10,652 bases of DNA from DASYZQ01 sp035946175. GTDB lineage: Bacteria; Patescibacteriota; Saccharimonadia; Saccharimonadales; UBA4665. Positions 1 through 6,814 of the stretch are shown here, piece after piece (position 1 is the stretch's first letter; each line of letters opens with the position of its first letter). The notes under the pieces are model-generated. The model searched no databases. It saw only the letters and a list, made by a program, of their open reading frames with translations, and was not told the origin of the DNA. The stretch lies in assembly GCA_035946175.1 (NCBI GenBank), contig DASYZQ010000050.1, forward strand, positions 1-10,652. The letters run 5' to 3'. The translations under genes were made by a program, and so were the position numbers.

Positions 1-1706
1 GTTGTTACTGCTCCTTGAGTCAGTGGTCCCTTTTGACCTGATGTAGTAGAACCCTGAGATACTAAAACCCCATTGACTGAAGTATCTAGCGCCAACGCTG
101 ACGTATTAAGATTAGTCCCTGCATTGGCAGTGACGGTGCCAACTGATTGGGCCCCATCTCCCAATGTCACCCGCATTGTGGTGGCATCTGACGCGCCCTT
201 ATTCATAGTGTGCGCGCTGTCGGATACCTCGTTAGAGTTATGTATCTTACCAGCAAACGTCACTGGTACGGTATGGGCAGTTACAGTTACGCTGGTACCG
301 CTGGTCCAGGTTACCCGACCACGTACGTTTTGTAACCCCGCACATTCTGCTTGAAAGACGCCCGTAGAAGTGGTTGATGTCACTATGCTGTTCGTCCCTA
401 GTTGAGAGACGTTGAGAGACGTATAGTTACTACCATCTTCAGTCCCCTCGAAGAAGACCGTAGCAGTAAATGTACCGGAAACGGTAAAGACAACTGAACT
501 CATTCCATCGGTCGAAAGTGTTGAGCCATTGCCGGTCGCAGATACAGCACTTTGTAGCGTTGCTGAACTCGATACTGATGCTAATTGGGCAACCTGTGCT
601 TTTAAGTTAGAGGCAGTCGAGTTATTGGCGGTGAATGTTGGAGTATTTTGGATATTAACAGCGAGATTACCCGACGTGTCTGTTTTGAGCGCTCTGGCAT
701 TTGTCCCATCTGAACCCTGTACTATGAGCCCTTTGGAGGGAATCGCTGACCCAGCAGTACCAACTGTGTTGTTCAAGCCTGTAGTATTGGTAGCGGTTGT
801 TGCCAGATTGCCACCGGACTCTAGCGCCAACGCTGACGTATTAAGATTAGTCCCTGCATTGGCAGTGACGGTGCCAGAGATGGGTTGAGTAGTTGTCCCA
901 GTCGGATCAATGCGTACTGGGTTACTGGACGTCGCAATCTCTGTTCCACTGGCATTGCGAAGGTTAGTATGAATAGCCCGATTATTGGTCAGCCTGGCAG
1001 TCCCCTGCTGCCCACTGGTTAGTGCTGCTGCTGAATCATTGAATACGCCACCGGTTGGAGCGAAGGATGAACTTCCAGCTGTCCAACTTGCCTCATCAGT
1101 TGTCGCTGCTGAGGCTGAACCACCAGACTTAATGTTGACATCTAAGGCACTGGACGTAGAGGTTATCGCCGCCCCACTCCCATCAGTCAACCCCACCTTG
1201 GCAATACCCGTAGCTGCCGTGGCTACAGTGGCGCCATTAACCTGGGCAATGTTGGTGCTCTGAGTACCTGAACCGGCATTGGCGGTCACTGTCCCGGATA
1301 CGGTAACCGTATTGGTAACATTGGTCTTCAAATTCCCTGAGCTGTCTGCTTGCAGGTCTACCCTCTGTCCGCTACTCGGTGTTGGCGCTGAAGAATTGAA
1401 AACTGCCCCAACTTTGACAGGGTTACCACTGTCGGAAGATTCCGAGGCCACGTTACCGGCAATAGCCAACAGTCCGCTCGCTCCGCCGGTGGCTACACTA
1501 CTTCCTCCTACCTGACTTAGATCCATTGAAGCATTGGCCTGAATATTAAATGTACCTGAACCTGCATTGGCAGTGACGGTGCCACTGACCGGCTGCGTTA
1601 CCGCTGAACCATCAACTTTAACTGCCGATTGATCACTCGCAATAACCACCGGCGAGGAGTTCGCCATAGTTGCTTGGCCGTTGGGATTTTGGGGATTATA
1701 GCTCAT
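1..1706 (-). CDS. Phage tail-fibre-like repetitive surface protein, 3' end cut by window edge
   Basis: The minus frame starting at ATG 1706 stays open through 568 codons to base 3 and has no stop, so the gene continues past the left edge. The start is supported by AGGA six to seven bases upstream (in the 17-bp gap after the preceding gene). The protein is almost entirely Ser/Thr/Ala/Gly/Val/Asn with hardly any charged or aromatic residues and only one Cys. Near residues 17-30 it reads SSPVVIASDQSAVKV, and segments such as GVFNDSAAALTSGQQGTARL (about 220-239) follow; I associate these with phage tail/baseplate-adjacent proteins and their metagenomic homologues. The module SGTVTANAG occurs at about residues 41, 137, 277 and (as VGTVTANAG) 521. 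No signal peptide or TM segment is seen. A phage-derived or phage-like fibre/adhesin is the best guess; the actual role is unknown. It is probably cotranscribed with the gene ending at 1724. Confidence 0.8.
   Translation of the reverse strand, partial: MSYNPQNPNGQATMANSSPVVIASDQSAVKVDGSAVTQPVSGTVTANAGSGTFNIQANASMDLSQVGGSSVATGGASGLLAIAGNVASESSDSGNPVKVGAVFNSSAPTPSSGQRVDLQADSSGNLKTNVTNTVTVSGTVTANAGSGTQSTNIAQVNGATVATAATGIAKVGLTDGSGAAITSTSSALDVNIKSGGSASAATTDEASWTAGSSSFAPTGGVFNDSAAALTSGQQGTARLTNNRAIHTNLRNASGTEIATSSNPVRIDPTGTTTQPISGTVTANAGTNLNTSALALESGGNLATTATNTTGLNNTVGTAGSAIPSKGLIVQGSDGTNARALKTDTSGNLAVNIQNTPTFTANNSTASNLKAQVAQLASVSSSATLQSAVSATGNGSTLSTDGMSSVVFTVSGTFTATVFFEGTEDGSNYTSLNVSQLGTNSIVTSTTSTGVFQAECAGLQNVRGRVTWTSGTSVTVTAHTVPVTFAGKIHNSNEVSDSAHTMNKGASDATTMRVTLGDGAQSVGTVTANAGTNLNTSALALDTSVNGVLVSQGSTTSGQKGPLTQGAVT
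85..876. repeat. 57-bp exact direct repeat at 85-141 and 820-876
   Basis: The 57 bases from 85 to 141 recur without change at 820-876, 735 bp apart, inside the left-edge tail-fibre-like gene. They encode the GTVTANAGTNLNTSALAL module in the same frame. The last 24 bases of the unit also occur exactly at 1561-1584, and a diverged form lies near 1270-1298. Exact nucleotide identity within a diverged protein suggests recent duplication or gene conversion. Confidence 0.9.
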
Positions 1707-1723
1707 GGGTATTCCTATGGTAA

Positions 1724-4429
1724 CTAGACAACGTACCAGTTAGATGCGCTAGACACAACACCGGCCACGAGACTAACGCTGACGTACTGTACCTTTATAA
1801 CTGCTGTGCTGCCGCCGTCGATGGTCTGACTGCTGGTCGTAGCTATGGTAACGGTGTTACTGCTACTGTCAATTTTCTTTATCTGATAAAGATTCGTATT
1901 GCTTACGGCTGTGGGTAACGTCATCGTAATATTCCCGCCGCTGGCGTCGGCTAATATGACCTCATCACTGGTGGTTAGTGTATAGTTACCATTCTTGTAT
2001 ACAACGGTATGCTGGTCAACGTTCGGTGTCTGCCAAGTAGTGGCGCTACTGCTGGTTGCCGTTAAGACCTGCCCGCTGCTTGGTGGGCTGCCCGGCAACG
2101 AGACGCCGTTAATCTTAAGCACGCTTGGTGTTGCACCGCTACCGCCGAGATCGCCGGCAAGTGTTACTGCTCCCTGGGTACTGGTCGTTGCTGCCGGCAG
2201 ATCAGCAGCCTGAATTGTTGAGAGGCTGGCATTACTGCCATCAGAACGTAAATATCTGCCCGAAGTTTGCGTCCCTGTCAGGGCGTTAATAGCTGCTTGC
2301 TGGGTAGTCTGGCCGGTACCACCATTACCGATAGATACCGGTGTACTTAGTGATATCGTATTGCCGCTTTTGGTGAGCCCGGTCCCGGCCGTAATCTCTC
2401 CGGCTCCAGAAAACTGGGTCCAGGTAATACTCGTTGAACCAAACGTGACCGTACCGGTAGTGGTACACACAAAACCGGCACCGGCATTGACCGTACCATG
2501 CTCGGTAAAGACGTAGGAGCCTGCTACTTGTGAGGATAGGTCAAAATCATTGCTTCGGGTCAGGACGTATGCGGCTGAGACACCTCCAGTATTTGTTACC
2601 ACGTAGATGCCGTTGTTAGCGGTTGTTCCCTCGTTTTGTATCAGGAGCCGGTCATTGGTCTGTACCGTGTAGCCGTCAACACTCAGGGCGCCAGTGCTGT
2701 TCGCCGTCAGGGTAGCCCCGACGCCACTGCTGCCATTGTTGTATGTATTGGCTGGCAGCGCTGTGGTTGTGGCGGCCGCTACGCTTTGCTTGGGGGATAA
2801 ACCTTGTGCTGTAGTATCCACGTAGTTCTTGGTGGCAGCATCCTGGGCATTCGATGGATCGTGGACATTGGTCAATTTGTGGGAATTCAGTGATACGTCC
2901 CCGGCAGTGGCATTGGCGCTAGCAATGGCGCTTAGATCGTCGGTACTGGGCAATGCGCCGACCTGAGCAGCAGTATAGTCACCGCTTTGGGCAGTGATCG
3001 TGCCGGTCCGGCCGAAGACTGAAGCCACCGCCGGGGCAACATTTTCCCATTTGCTGGCACCACTGTTATAGGTAAGGACTTGGTTGTTGGCAGGGGAAGT
3101 AATGGACACGTCAGTGTCGGCAGCCAGTGTATCGACGTCGCCTGCGATGGATTGCCAGGTTGCCGCACTGCTGCTGGTCGCAATTAGAGCTTGGCCTGAT
3201 GATGGCGTACCACTGACGCTCACTCCATTGACCTTAGCCACTGTTGGTCCCGGATAGCTCCCACTCAGATCACCACTAGCACTGCCACCAGGTAGCGCAC
3301 TCAACTGCGTCCAGGTGCCAGGGGTGCCTGCTGTGGTACACACCCAAATCTTCGCAGTTTGATCAATAATGAAATCACCAACGGCAAAGGTACCACTACT
3401 CGGTGCACCACTGCTGGTAGCCCCCACATATCTACTAGCAGCTGTCGCACCACTTAGCCCAGCAGCAACCACTGCCGGAGCAGATAGATTACCGGTAAAC
3501 GTTTGTGTCGATCCGGAGGATTTGTCTGCTGCATTAGTAACTTGAGCTGCGGTATAGTCACCACTTTGTGCTGTCACCGCCCCAGTTCTACCAAAGACGC
3601 TGGTGACTGGCGCAGTGGCCGGTGTCTGCCAGGCAGTCGCAGTCGTAGAAGTACTGGTAAGAACTTGCCCCGAACCGCTCGGTGCGCTACCCGGCAGGGT
3701 TATACCATTGATCTTTGCCACGCTCGGATTCGGGTAGCTTCCCGATAGGTCGCCTCCGGCACTACCGTTGGGTGGTAGGGAGGTTGGTATTTGTCCGAAC
3801 GCAGCGGCATCACTCGCGATGCTACCATTAGCAAGATTCGTTATCTTGTATGCAGTACCACCGGTGGTCATAGAGACATTAGCCTGGGGTGTACTCACCT
3901 GGTCTAATCTCGGCATGGGGTGGACATGCTTAGCATCGGCGGCCAGACCACTATTGCCGGCTGCTTGGGTACCTAAGGGTTGGATGTCGGAGGCGGTGCC
4001 GTCAAGTTGTACGATACCGGCGGTAGAGGTAGAGGAGCTAGGCAGGTTCTTGTTCTGCCACTGACTTGTCCCACTGTTATATGTCAGTACCTGTCCGTTT
4101 GTGGGTGAGACAATGGCGACATCACTATCTCCTGCTAGAGTGCCACCTCCGCCGCCTCCGGGTGGTACGGTCCAGATACCATCACCACGCAGGAACGTAC
4201 TGCTGCTAGCCGTACCAGCGCCGAGCTGAGCTGTGGGTACTAGGCTGCTGCCGTTTAAACCGGCATAGCCGTTGGGCTGGCCTTTGGCACTAGTCAGTTC
4301 TCCACCGGAATTACTAACGGCACTTGTCTGCAGGGTGCCATCAGCATTGAGGGATACCTCTAAAAACGTATTGAGAATATCACCCCATACGCCATCGTCT
4401 TGACCGGGAATCGGCAATCGTGCTGCCAT
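1724..4429 (-). CDS. 901-residue modular phage tail-fibre-like protein
   Basis: A complete frame from ATG 4429 to TAG 1724. It opens with ARLPIPGQDDGVWGDILNTF, a start signature I associate with Saccharibacteria-type surface proteins, followed by a G6 hinge at residues 91-96. The rest is modular: GDLSGSYPxPxVxKxNG...SGQ(V/A)LxxTSSxAxxWQ at about 227-269, 387-427 and 759-802 (variant GDLGGSGATP); SPxNxQVLTYNSGxSxW at about 108-125 and 445-461; SVFGRTGxxTAQSGDYTAAQV at 277-297 and 470-490. Residues 540-690 resemble a tail-fibre domain (GLSPKQSV..., NGIYVVTN, TWTQFSGAGEITAGTGLTK), and residues 805-901 look like a C-terminal beta-rich cap. No signal peptide, TM segment or LPXTG-like anchor is visible. 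The only SD-like sequence (AAGGGG) lies 15 bases before ATG, so initiation may be weak. Likely an extracellular fibre or host-attachment protein, by inference; a chaperone or assembly partner is not visible. Confidence 0.85.
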   Translation of the reverse strand: MAARLPIPGQDDGVWGDILNTFLEVSLNADGTLQTSAVSNSGGELTSAKGQPNGYAGLNGSSLVPTAQLGAGTASSSTFLRGDGIWTVPPGGGGGGTLAGDSDVAIVSPTNGQVLTYNSGTSQWQNKNLPSSSTSTAGIVQLDGTASDIQPLGTQAAGNSGLAADAKHVHPMPRLDQVSTPQANVSMTTGGTAYKITNLANGSIASDAAAFGQIPTSLPPNGSAGGDLSGSYPNPSVAKINGITLPGSAPSGSGQVLTSTSTTATAWQTPATAPVTSVFGRTGAVTAQSGDYTAAQVTNAADKSSGSTQTFTGNLSAPAVVAAGLSGATAASRYVGATSSGAPSSGTFAVGDFIIDQTAKIWVCTTAGTPGTWTQLSALPGGSASGDLSGSYPGPTVAKVNGVSVSGTPSSGQALIATSSSAATWQSIAGDVDTLAADTDVSITSPANNQVLTYNSGASKWENVAPAVASVFGRTGTITAQSGDYTAAQVGALPSTDDLSAIASANATAGDVSLNSHKLTNVHDPSNAQDAATKNYVDTTAQGLSPKQSVAAATTTALPANTYNNGSSGVGATLTANSTGALSVDGYTVQTNDRLLIQNEGTTANNGIYVVTNTGGVSAAYVLTRSNDFDLSSQVAGSYVFTEHGTVNAGAGFVCTTTGTVTFGSTSITWTQFSGAGEITAGTGLTKSGNTISLSTPVSIGNGGTGQTTQQAAINALTGTQTSGRYLRSDGSNASLSTIQAADLPAATTSTQGAVTLAGDLGGSGATPSVLKINGVSLPGSPPSSGQVLTATSSSATTWQTPNVDQHTVVYKNGNYTLTTSDEVILADASGGNITMTLPTAVSNTNLYQIKKIDSSSNTVTIATTSSQTIDGGSTAVIKVQYVSVSLVAGVVSSASNWYVV
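2024..3754 (-). repeat. Internal protein-coding modules repeated in the 901-residue gene
   Basis: Three copies of a roughly 43-residue module starting GDLSG/GDLGG lie at 3623-3754, 3149-3274 and 2024-2155 (minus strand). Two copies of the SVFGRTG module lie at 3530-3604 and 2951-3025; two copies of the QVLTYNSG module lie at about 4049-4132 and 3038-3121. The copies are diverged at DNA level, so these are old modular duplications rather than recent ones. The order QVLTYNSG then SVFGRTG is seen in the second block, whereas the first block has a GDLSG module between them. Confidence 0.75.
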
Positions 4430-4509
4430 TATGTCGTTTTAATACCCCTTTTAGCTATGCCCCTTATCTGTTTTTGTCTGTGCATACAATCACAGTAGTT
4501 CACCGATAT

Positions 4510-4515
4510 AGTATA
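4510..4515 (-). promoter_or_regulatory. Candidate -10 element for the tail-fibre gene pair
   Basis: On the minus strand TTTGC precedes TATACT (4515 to 4510), which would start transcription near 4503 and give a ~70-nt leader for the gene at 4429. No convincing -35 hexamer is present 16-18 bases upstream (the region is A/T-rich). TATACT is also the -10 hexamer at the PAP2 and antitoxin genes in this window, which lends some support. Confidence 0.4.
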
Positions 4516-4555
4516 GCAAACTACTTACGTTAATTTTACACCAAATCGATAATTG

Positions 4556-4575
4556 ATTGTGTGTTATCGCACAAT
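4556..4575 (-). terminator. Weak hairpin after the DUF5666-like gene
   Basis: ATTGTGTG-TTAT-CGCACAAT (plus-strand reading) forms an 8-bp stem with one mismatch or wobble and a 4-base loop, 24 bases beyond the TAA of the minus-strand gene ending at 4600. The sequence after it on the minus strand is A/T-rich but lacks a run of T. It may be a weak terminator or processing hairpin; a regulatory site for the tail-fibre promoter is also possible. Confidence 0.3.
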
Positions 4576-4599
4576 TATTTGATGTCTTTGCTCAAGGAG

Positions 4600-5082
4600 T
4601 TAAGTGCTCGCCGGCGGGGTAGTACCTGAACCAGGGGTGCTGCGCTGAATACTGATGTGGGTTGCCAGCGAACTGCTGCCGGGAGCCTTGGCGATCCGGA
4701 CGGTGTCACCGATTTGGATACTGCTTACCGCGGCAGTCTGTCCGTTCTGTGTGACTGTTGTGCTACTGCTTATGCTGTAGGTTCGGCTTGCAGCAGTGCG
4801 GGTGAGCTGAATAGTTATACTGCTGCTACTGACAGCAGTAACTGTGCCCGTCACCTGATTATGGTGCCGCTGATGTTTTTGGGTCTGACTGAGGCTACTT
4901 GAGGGGGAGGTGTTACTTACCTGGTTACTGCCGACGTGCTTCTGGTACAGCAGGCCACCGATAAAGCAGGCCGTGGCCAGTATGATGACTCCGCCACCTA
5001 TAAGCAGCTTCTTGTTGATCTTTGGCCGGTCGCGGTGACCGGCGGTCTGCTGAGTTTTTGAAATATGTGTCTGCTCTTCCAT
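4600..5082 (-). CDS. Membrane-anchored DUF5666-like protein
   Basis: 160 residues, ATG 5082 to TAA 4600. GAGGT lies about 11 bases before ATG. The order is: a short charged cytoplasmic N-terminus (1-24), one TM segment at about 25-46 (LLIGGGVIILATACFIGGLL), a Ser/Thr/Gln/His-rich linker (52-76), then a small beta domain at about 77-145 (VTGTVTAVSSSSITIQ ... GDTVRI). This pattern (GTV.AV...SITI ... GDTVRI) is that of DUF5666, a small OB-like beta-barrel domain of unknown function common in exported proteins. The C-tail is Ser/Thr/Pro/Gly-rich. Predicted topology is N-in with the beta domain outside. It lies upstream of, and on the same strand as, the two tail-fibre-like genes but appears to have a separate promoter. 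Partner and ligand are unknown. Confidence 0.85.
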   Translation of the reverse strand: MEEQTHISKTQQTAGHRDRPKINKKLLIGGGVIILATACFIGGLLYQKHVGSNQVSNTSPSSSLSQTQKHQRHHNQVTGTVTAVSSSSITIQLTRTAASRTYSISSSTTVTQNGQTAAVSSIQIGDTVRIAKAPGSSSLATHISIQRSTPGSGTTPPAST

Positions 5083-5102
5083 ATGATCGGTCTACCTCAC
5101 CG

Positions 5103-5126
5103 CATGCCGGATAGTCTCTCGGCATG
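5103..5126 (-). promoter_or_regulatory. Leader hairpin just upstream of the DUF5666-like gene
   Basis: CATGCCG at 5103-5109 and CGGCATG at 5120-5126 are perfect 7-bp inverted arms around a 10-base loop. They lie in the predicted 5' leader, a few bases upstream of the GAGGT ribosome binding site. It could act as an RNA hairpin that tunes translation or as a protein-binding operator. Confidence 0.45.
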
Positions 5127-5138
5127 AGGAACATTACA

Positions 5139-5166
5139 ATACTAAGCGGGTATAGTAGCGGGACAA
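5139..5166 (-). promoter_or_regulatory. Candidate promoter of the DUF5666-like gene
   Basis: On the minus strand TTGTCC (5166-5161), a 16-base spacer and TAGTAT (5144-5139) form a reasonable sigma-70-type pair. Transcription would start near 5132 and include the 5103-5126 hairpin. An alternative -10, TACTAT, overlaps the spacer. Confidence 0.35.
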
Positions 5167-5185
5167 GCTGGGTATTTACTGAATG

Positions 5186-5216
5186 TCCGGTGGTGTCGTC
5201 TTAAATTACCGCCGGA
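5186..5216. repeat. 9-bp inverted repeat between APH-like and DUF5666-like genes
   Basis: TCCGGTGGT (5186-5194) and ACCGCCGGA (5208-5216) pair over 9 bp with one G-U wobble on the plus-strand RNA (a mismatch on the minus strand). It lies in the 186-bp gap after the APH-like stop. There is no T-run on the minus side, so it is not a clear terminator for the APH-like gene. Confidence 0.5.
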
Positions 5217-5268
5217 TCTTTAAGCAAGCGTCGGTGTCCGGCAACGCCGTGGGCTCTTAAGGCAGAGA

Positions 5269-6183
5269 CTAAAATAGCCCAGCGAATTTGGGGAAATAGT
5301 GTTTGAGATTAGCTCGAGTGCGAATAAAAGCTGGGTGATCCGACTCTCCACGGCTGCGGCGGTTGCAGTAGGCCACGAAATCGGTTGTAATGGCCCAGTT
5401 GCGAAGCTCTATATCCGATAGAAGACTACCAGTTCGTGCGCAGTATGTTTGTACGAGGACCTTGGCGAGGTGTGTGTCGATTTGGGAAAGTTGCCGTAGT
5501 TCTTGAGCTGCCGTGCCAGTCTTGGTGTAGCCGAAATCGAGAATGCCGTATAGCCGATTACCATGGAAAAGCAGATTGCCACAGTGCAAATCGTCATGGA
5601 TGGTTATGGTGGGTAAATCACTGCTGGCGGTTTGTTGCTTCCAGGCGCTGTATTGTTGATGGGCCAGCTGTTCAAGCTGGGGATTGTCCGGAAAACGGGC
5701 CTGGCCGAGTACGCGTTTGAGATATGTAGGCCAATCCTCGTGGGGGTCGCCGATGGGGTTGGCTGCCCACAGTTGGCGGACTGTCTTGAGTGGTACGGCC
5801 TGATTGAGCGCCATCATGAAATCGATGACCTGCTCGGCGAACGATGCTGCGTCTGTCGCTGAAAACATACTCACCGTCTCCTGGCTTGCATGCTGACCAC
5901 TAATATACGAGGTAACCAGATAGCCAGGTTCCTGATAATAGGCAATGATCTCCGGAACCTGCAGTGGCAGTTTTCCTTTCAAGAGTGGTAACAGCTGTGC
6001 TTCAAAAGCTTGCCGCCGACGACTGTGAGGAGTTCTGGGAAAGTGGAATACCATTGTCTTGTCTGTAATGGCCACAATGTTATGATAGCCGCGCAGAACC
6101 AGCTCAATGTGCCGTACTTCCGGATAATGCTGTCTGATGTAGCTCTCGGCTCGATCTTCTGTAATGTATGCGGGACTGTCCAT
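5269..6183 (-). CDS. APH-family phosphotransferase (aminoglycoside/choline kinase-like)
   Basis: 304 residues from ATG 6183 to TAG 5269; an upstream in-frame TTG at 6204 would add seven residues but is less likely. The kinase-like fold is shown by HDDLHCGN (196-203), which is the HxDxxxxN catalytic loop with D198 as base and N203 for metal, and by GILDFGY (213-219), the DFG-like motif with D216. The N-lobe strand reads MVFHFPR (44-50), as in many APH proteins with FRFPR/FKFPR, but with His where a Lys or Arg is usual. Cytosolic, no TM. It would transfer phosphate from ATP or GTP to a small-molecule hydroxyl. The substrate cannot be read from the sequence; antibiotic resistance is only one possibility. 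It is the last gene after the CofE-like and NlpC/P60-like genes. Confidence 0.85.
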   Translation of the reverse strand: MDSPAYITEDRAESYIRQHYPEVRHIELVLRGYHNIVAITDKTMVFHFPRTPHSRRRQAFEAQLLPLLKGKLPLQVPEIIAYYQEPGYLVTSYISGQHASQETVSMFSATDAASFAEQVIDFMMALNQAVPLKTVRQLWAANPIGDPHEDWPTYLKRVLGQARFPDNPQLEQLAHQQYSAWKQQTASSDLPTITIHDDLHCGNLLFHGNRLYGILDFGYTKTGTAAQELRQLSQIDTHLAKVLVQTYCARTGSLLSDIELRNWAITTDFVAYCNRRSRGESDHPAFIRTRANLKHYFPKFAGLF

Positions 6184-6240
6184 ATGCGCTCTATGATATA
6201 CCAAAGTAGCTGAGTGTGTCTTATGTGTGGGCTGGCATCG

Positions 6241-6254
6241 GAGGATTCATCCTC
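6241..6254. repeat. Short near-palindrome between NlpC/P60-like and APH-like genes
   Basis: GAGGAT-TC-ATCCTC begins at the stop codon of the NlpC/P60-like gene. There is no T-run after it in the minus direction. It may be a weak intercistronic hairpin. The remaining part of the 70-bp gap contains TATCAT nine bases before the APH-like ATG, which could be an internal -10, but no -35 is seen. Confidence 0.35.
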
Positions 6255-6814
6255 TAATGTGATGCAAGTCTGCTGATGCGGCGTATCTTGCCATAACCGT
6301 AGCGGGGGTTTAGTGCGAATCTCCACAACGGCCATACGTCGACGCCTCCAGTAATGTCTGTAGCATGCAATAAGAGATAATCATTGTATTCTTTCGATTT
6401 TTCACCAGTATAAATAGCTACATGACTCACTGGTGAATAGGGCCAATTCAGCAGGAATCCATCTGCATCGTATTGAGGCACAAAAGAATCTACTGATTGT
6501 GATTTTTTGCCACCAAACCACACCCAATCACCCGTTATCATTTGCCCTAGCGACCCTGCTATGTCTTGGGTGCAGCCTACCGTAGGAAATCGCTTGTAGT
6601 CAGTGAAAGTTTCATAACAGTTTAGCCTCGGTTCTAGCTTGCAATTGTATAGTCCTTCAATAGCTAAGTACGCTAGAGAGATGCAGTTTAGCCCTTGTTG
6701 TCTTGCCGTTTCTTCATCGGATACTACTGCTGGCCCTTGTTTAAAGTCGTAGACAAATGCTGGGTCAACATATCGCTGTAGTTCACTGACCACCTTTATT
6801 GCCCTTCTCGCCAT
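6254..6814 (-). CDS. NlpC/P60-like cysteine hydrolase-type protein
   Basis: 186 residues from ATG 6814 to TAG 6254, overlapping the end of the CofE-like gene by 32 bp, so the two are probably translationally coupled. A GTG at 6793, nine bases after AGAAGG, is an alternative start. Motifs in NlpC/P60 order: C44 in NCISLAY (corresponding to the DCSGL nucleophile motif), GDWVWFGG (95-102, like GDLVFF), H131 in SHVAIYTG and H150 in LLLHATD. This supports a Cys-His-His papain-like core. The Asp before the Cys is Asn and the Ser-Gly after it is Ile-Ser, so it is a divergent member. No signal peptide or SH3/LysM wall-binding domain is seen, so an intracellular or moonlighting role is as likely as peptidoglycan cleavage. 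Family members cleave gamma-glutamyl (gamma-D-Glu) peptide bonds, which is suggestive next to a gamma-glutamyl ligase. Confidence 0.7.
   Translation of the reverse strand: MARRAIKVVSELQRYVDPAFVYDFKQGPAVVSDEETARQQGLNCISLAYLAIEGLYNCKLEPRLNCYETFTDYKRFPTVGCTQDIAGSLGQMITGDWVWFGGKKSQSVDSFVPQYDADGFLLNWPYSPVSHVAIYTGEKSKEYNDYLLLHATDITGGVDVWPLWRFALNPRYGYGKIRRISRLASH

Noticed and set aside
73..1515. Several plus-strand ORFs of 78-119 codons (73-354, 529-888, 985-1263, 1279-1515)
   Set aside because: They are shadows of the long minus-strand fibre gene (1706 to the left edge), which is open throughout and has a start with Shine-Dalgarno and protein-like repeats.
1995..4064. Plus-strand and alternative-frame ORFs inside the 901-residue gene
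   Set aside because: They overlap a much longer frame with clear modular protein sequence and have no start signals of their own.
4925..6335. Other-frame ORFs at 4657-4902, 4925-5134, 5409-5862 and 5979-6335
   Set aside because: They are shadows of the DUF5666-like and APH-like genes, which carry recognisable domain motifs in the chosen frames.
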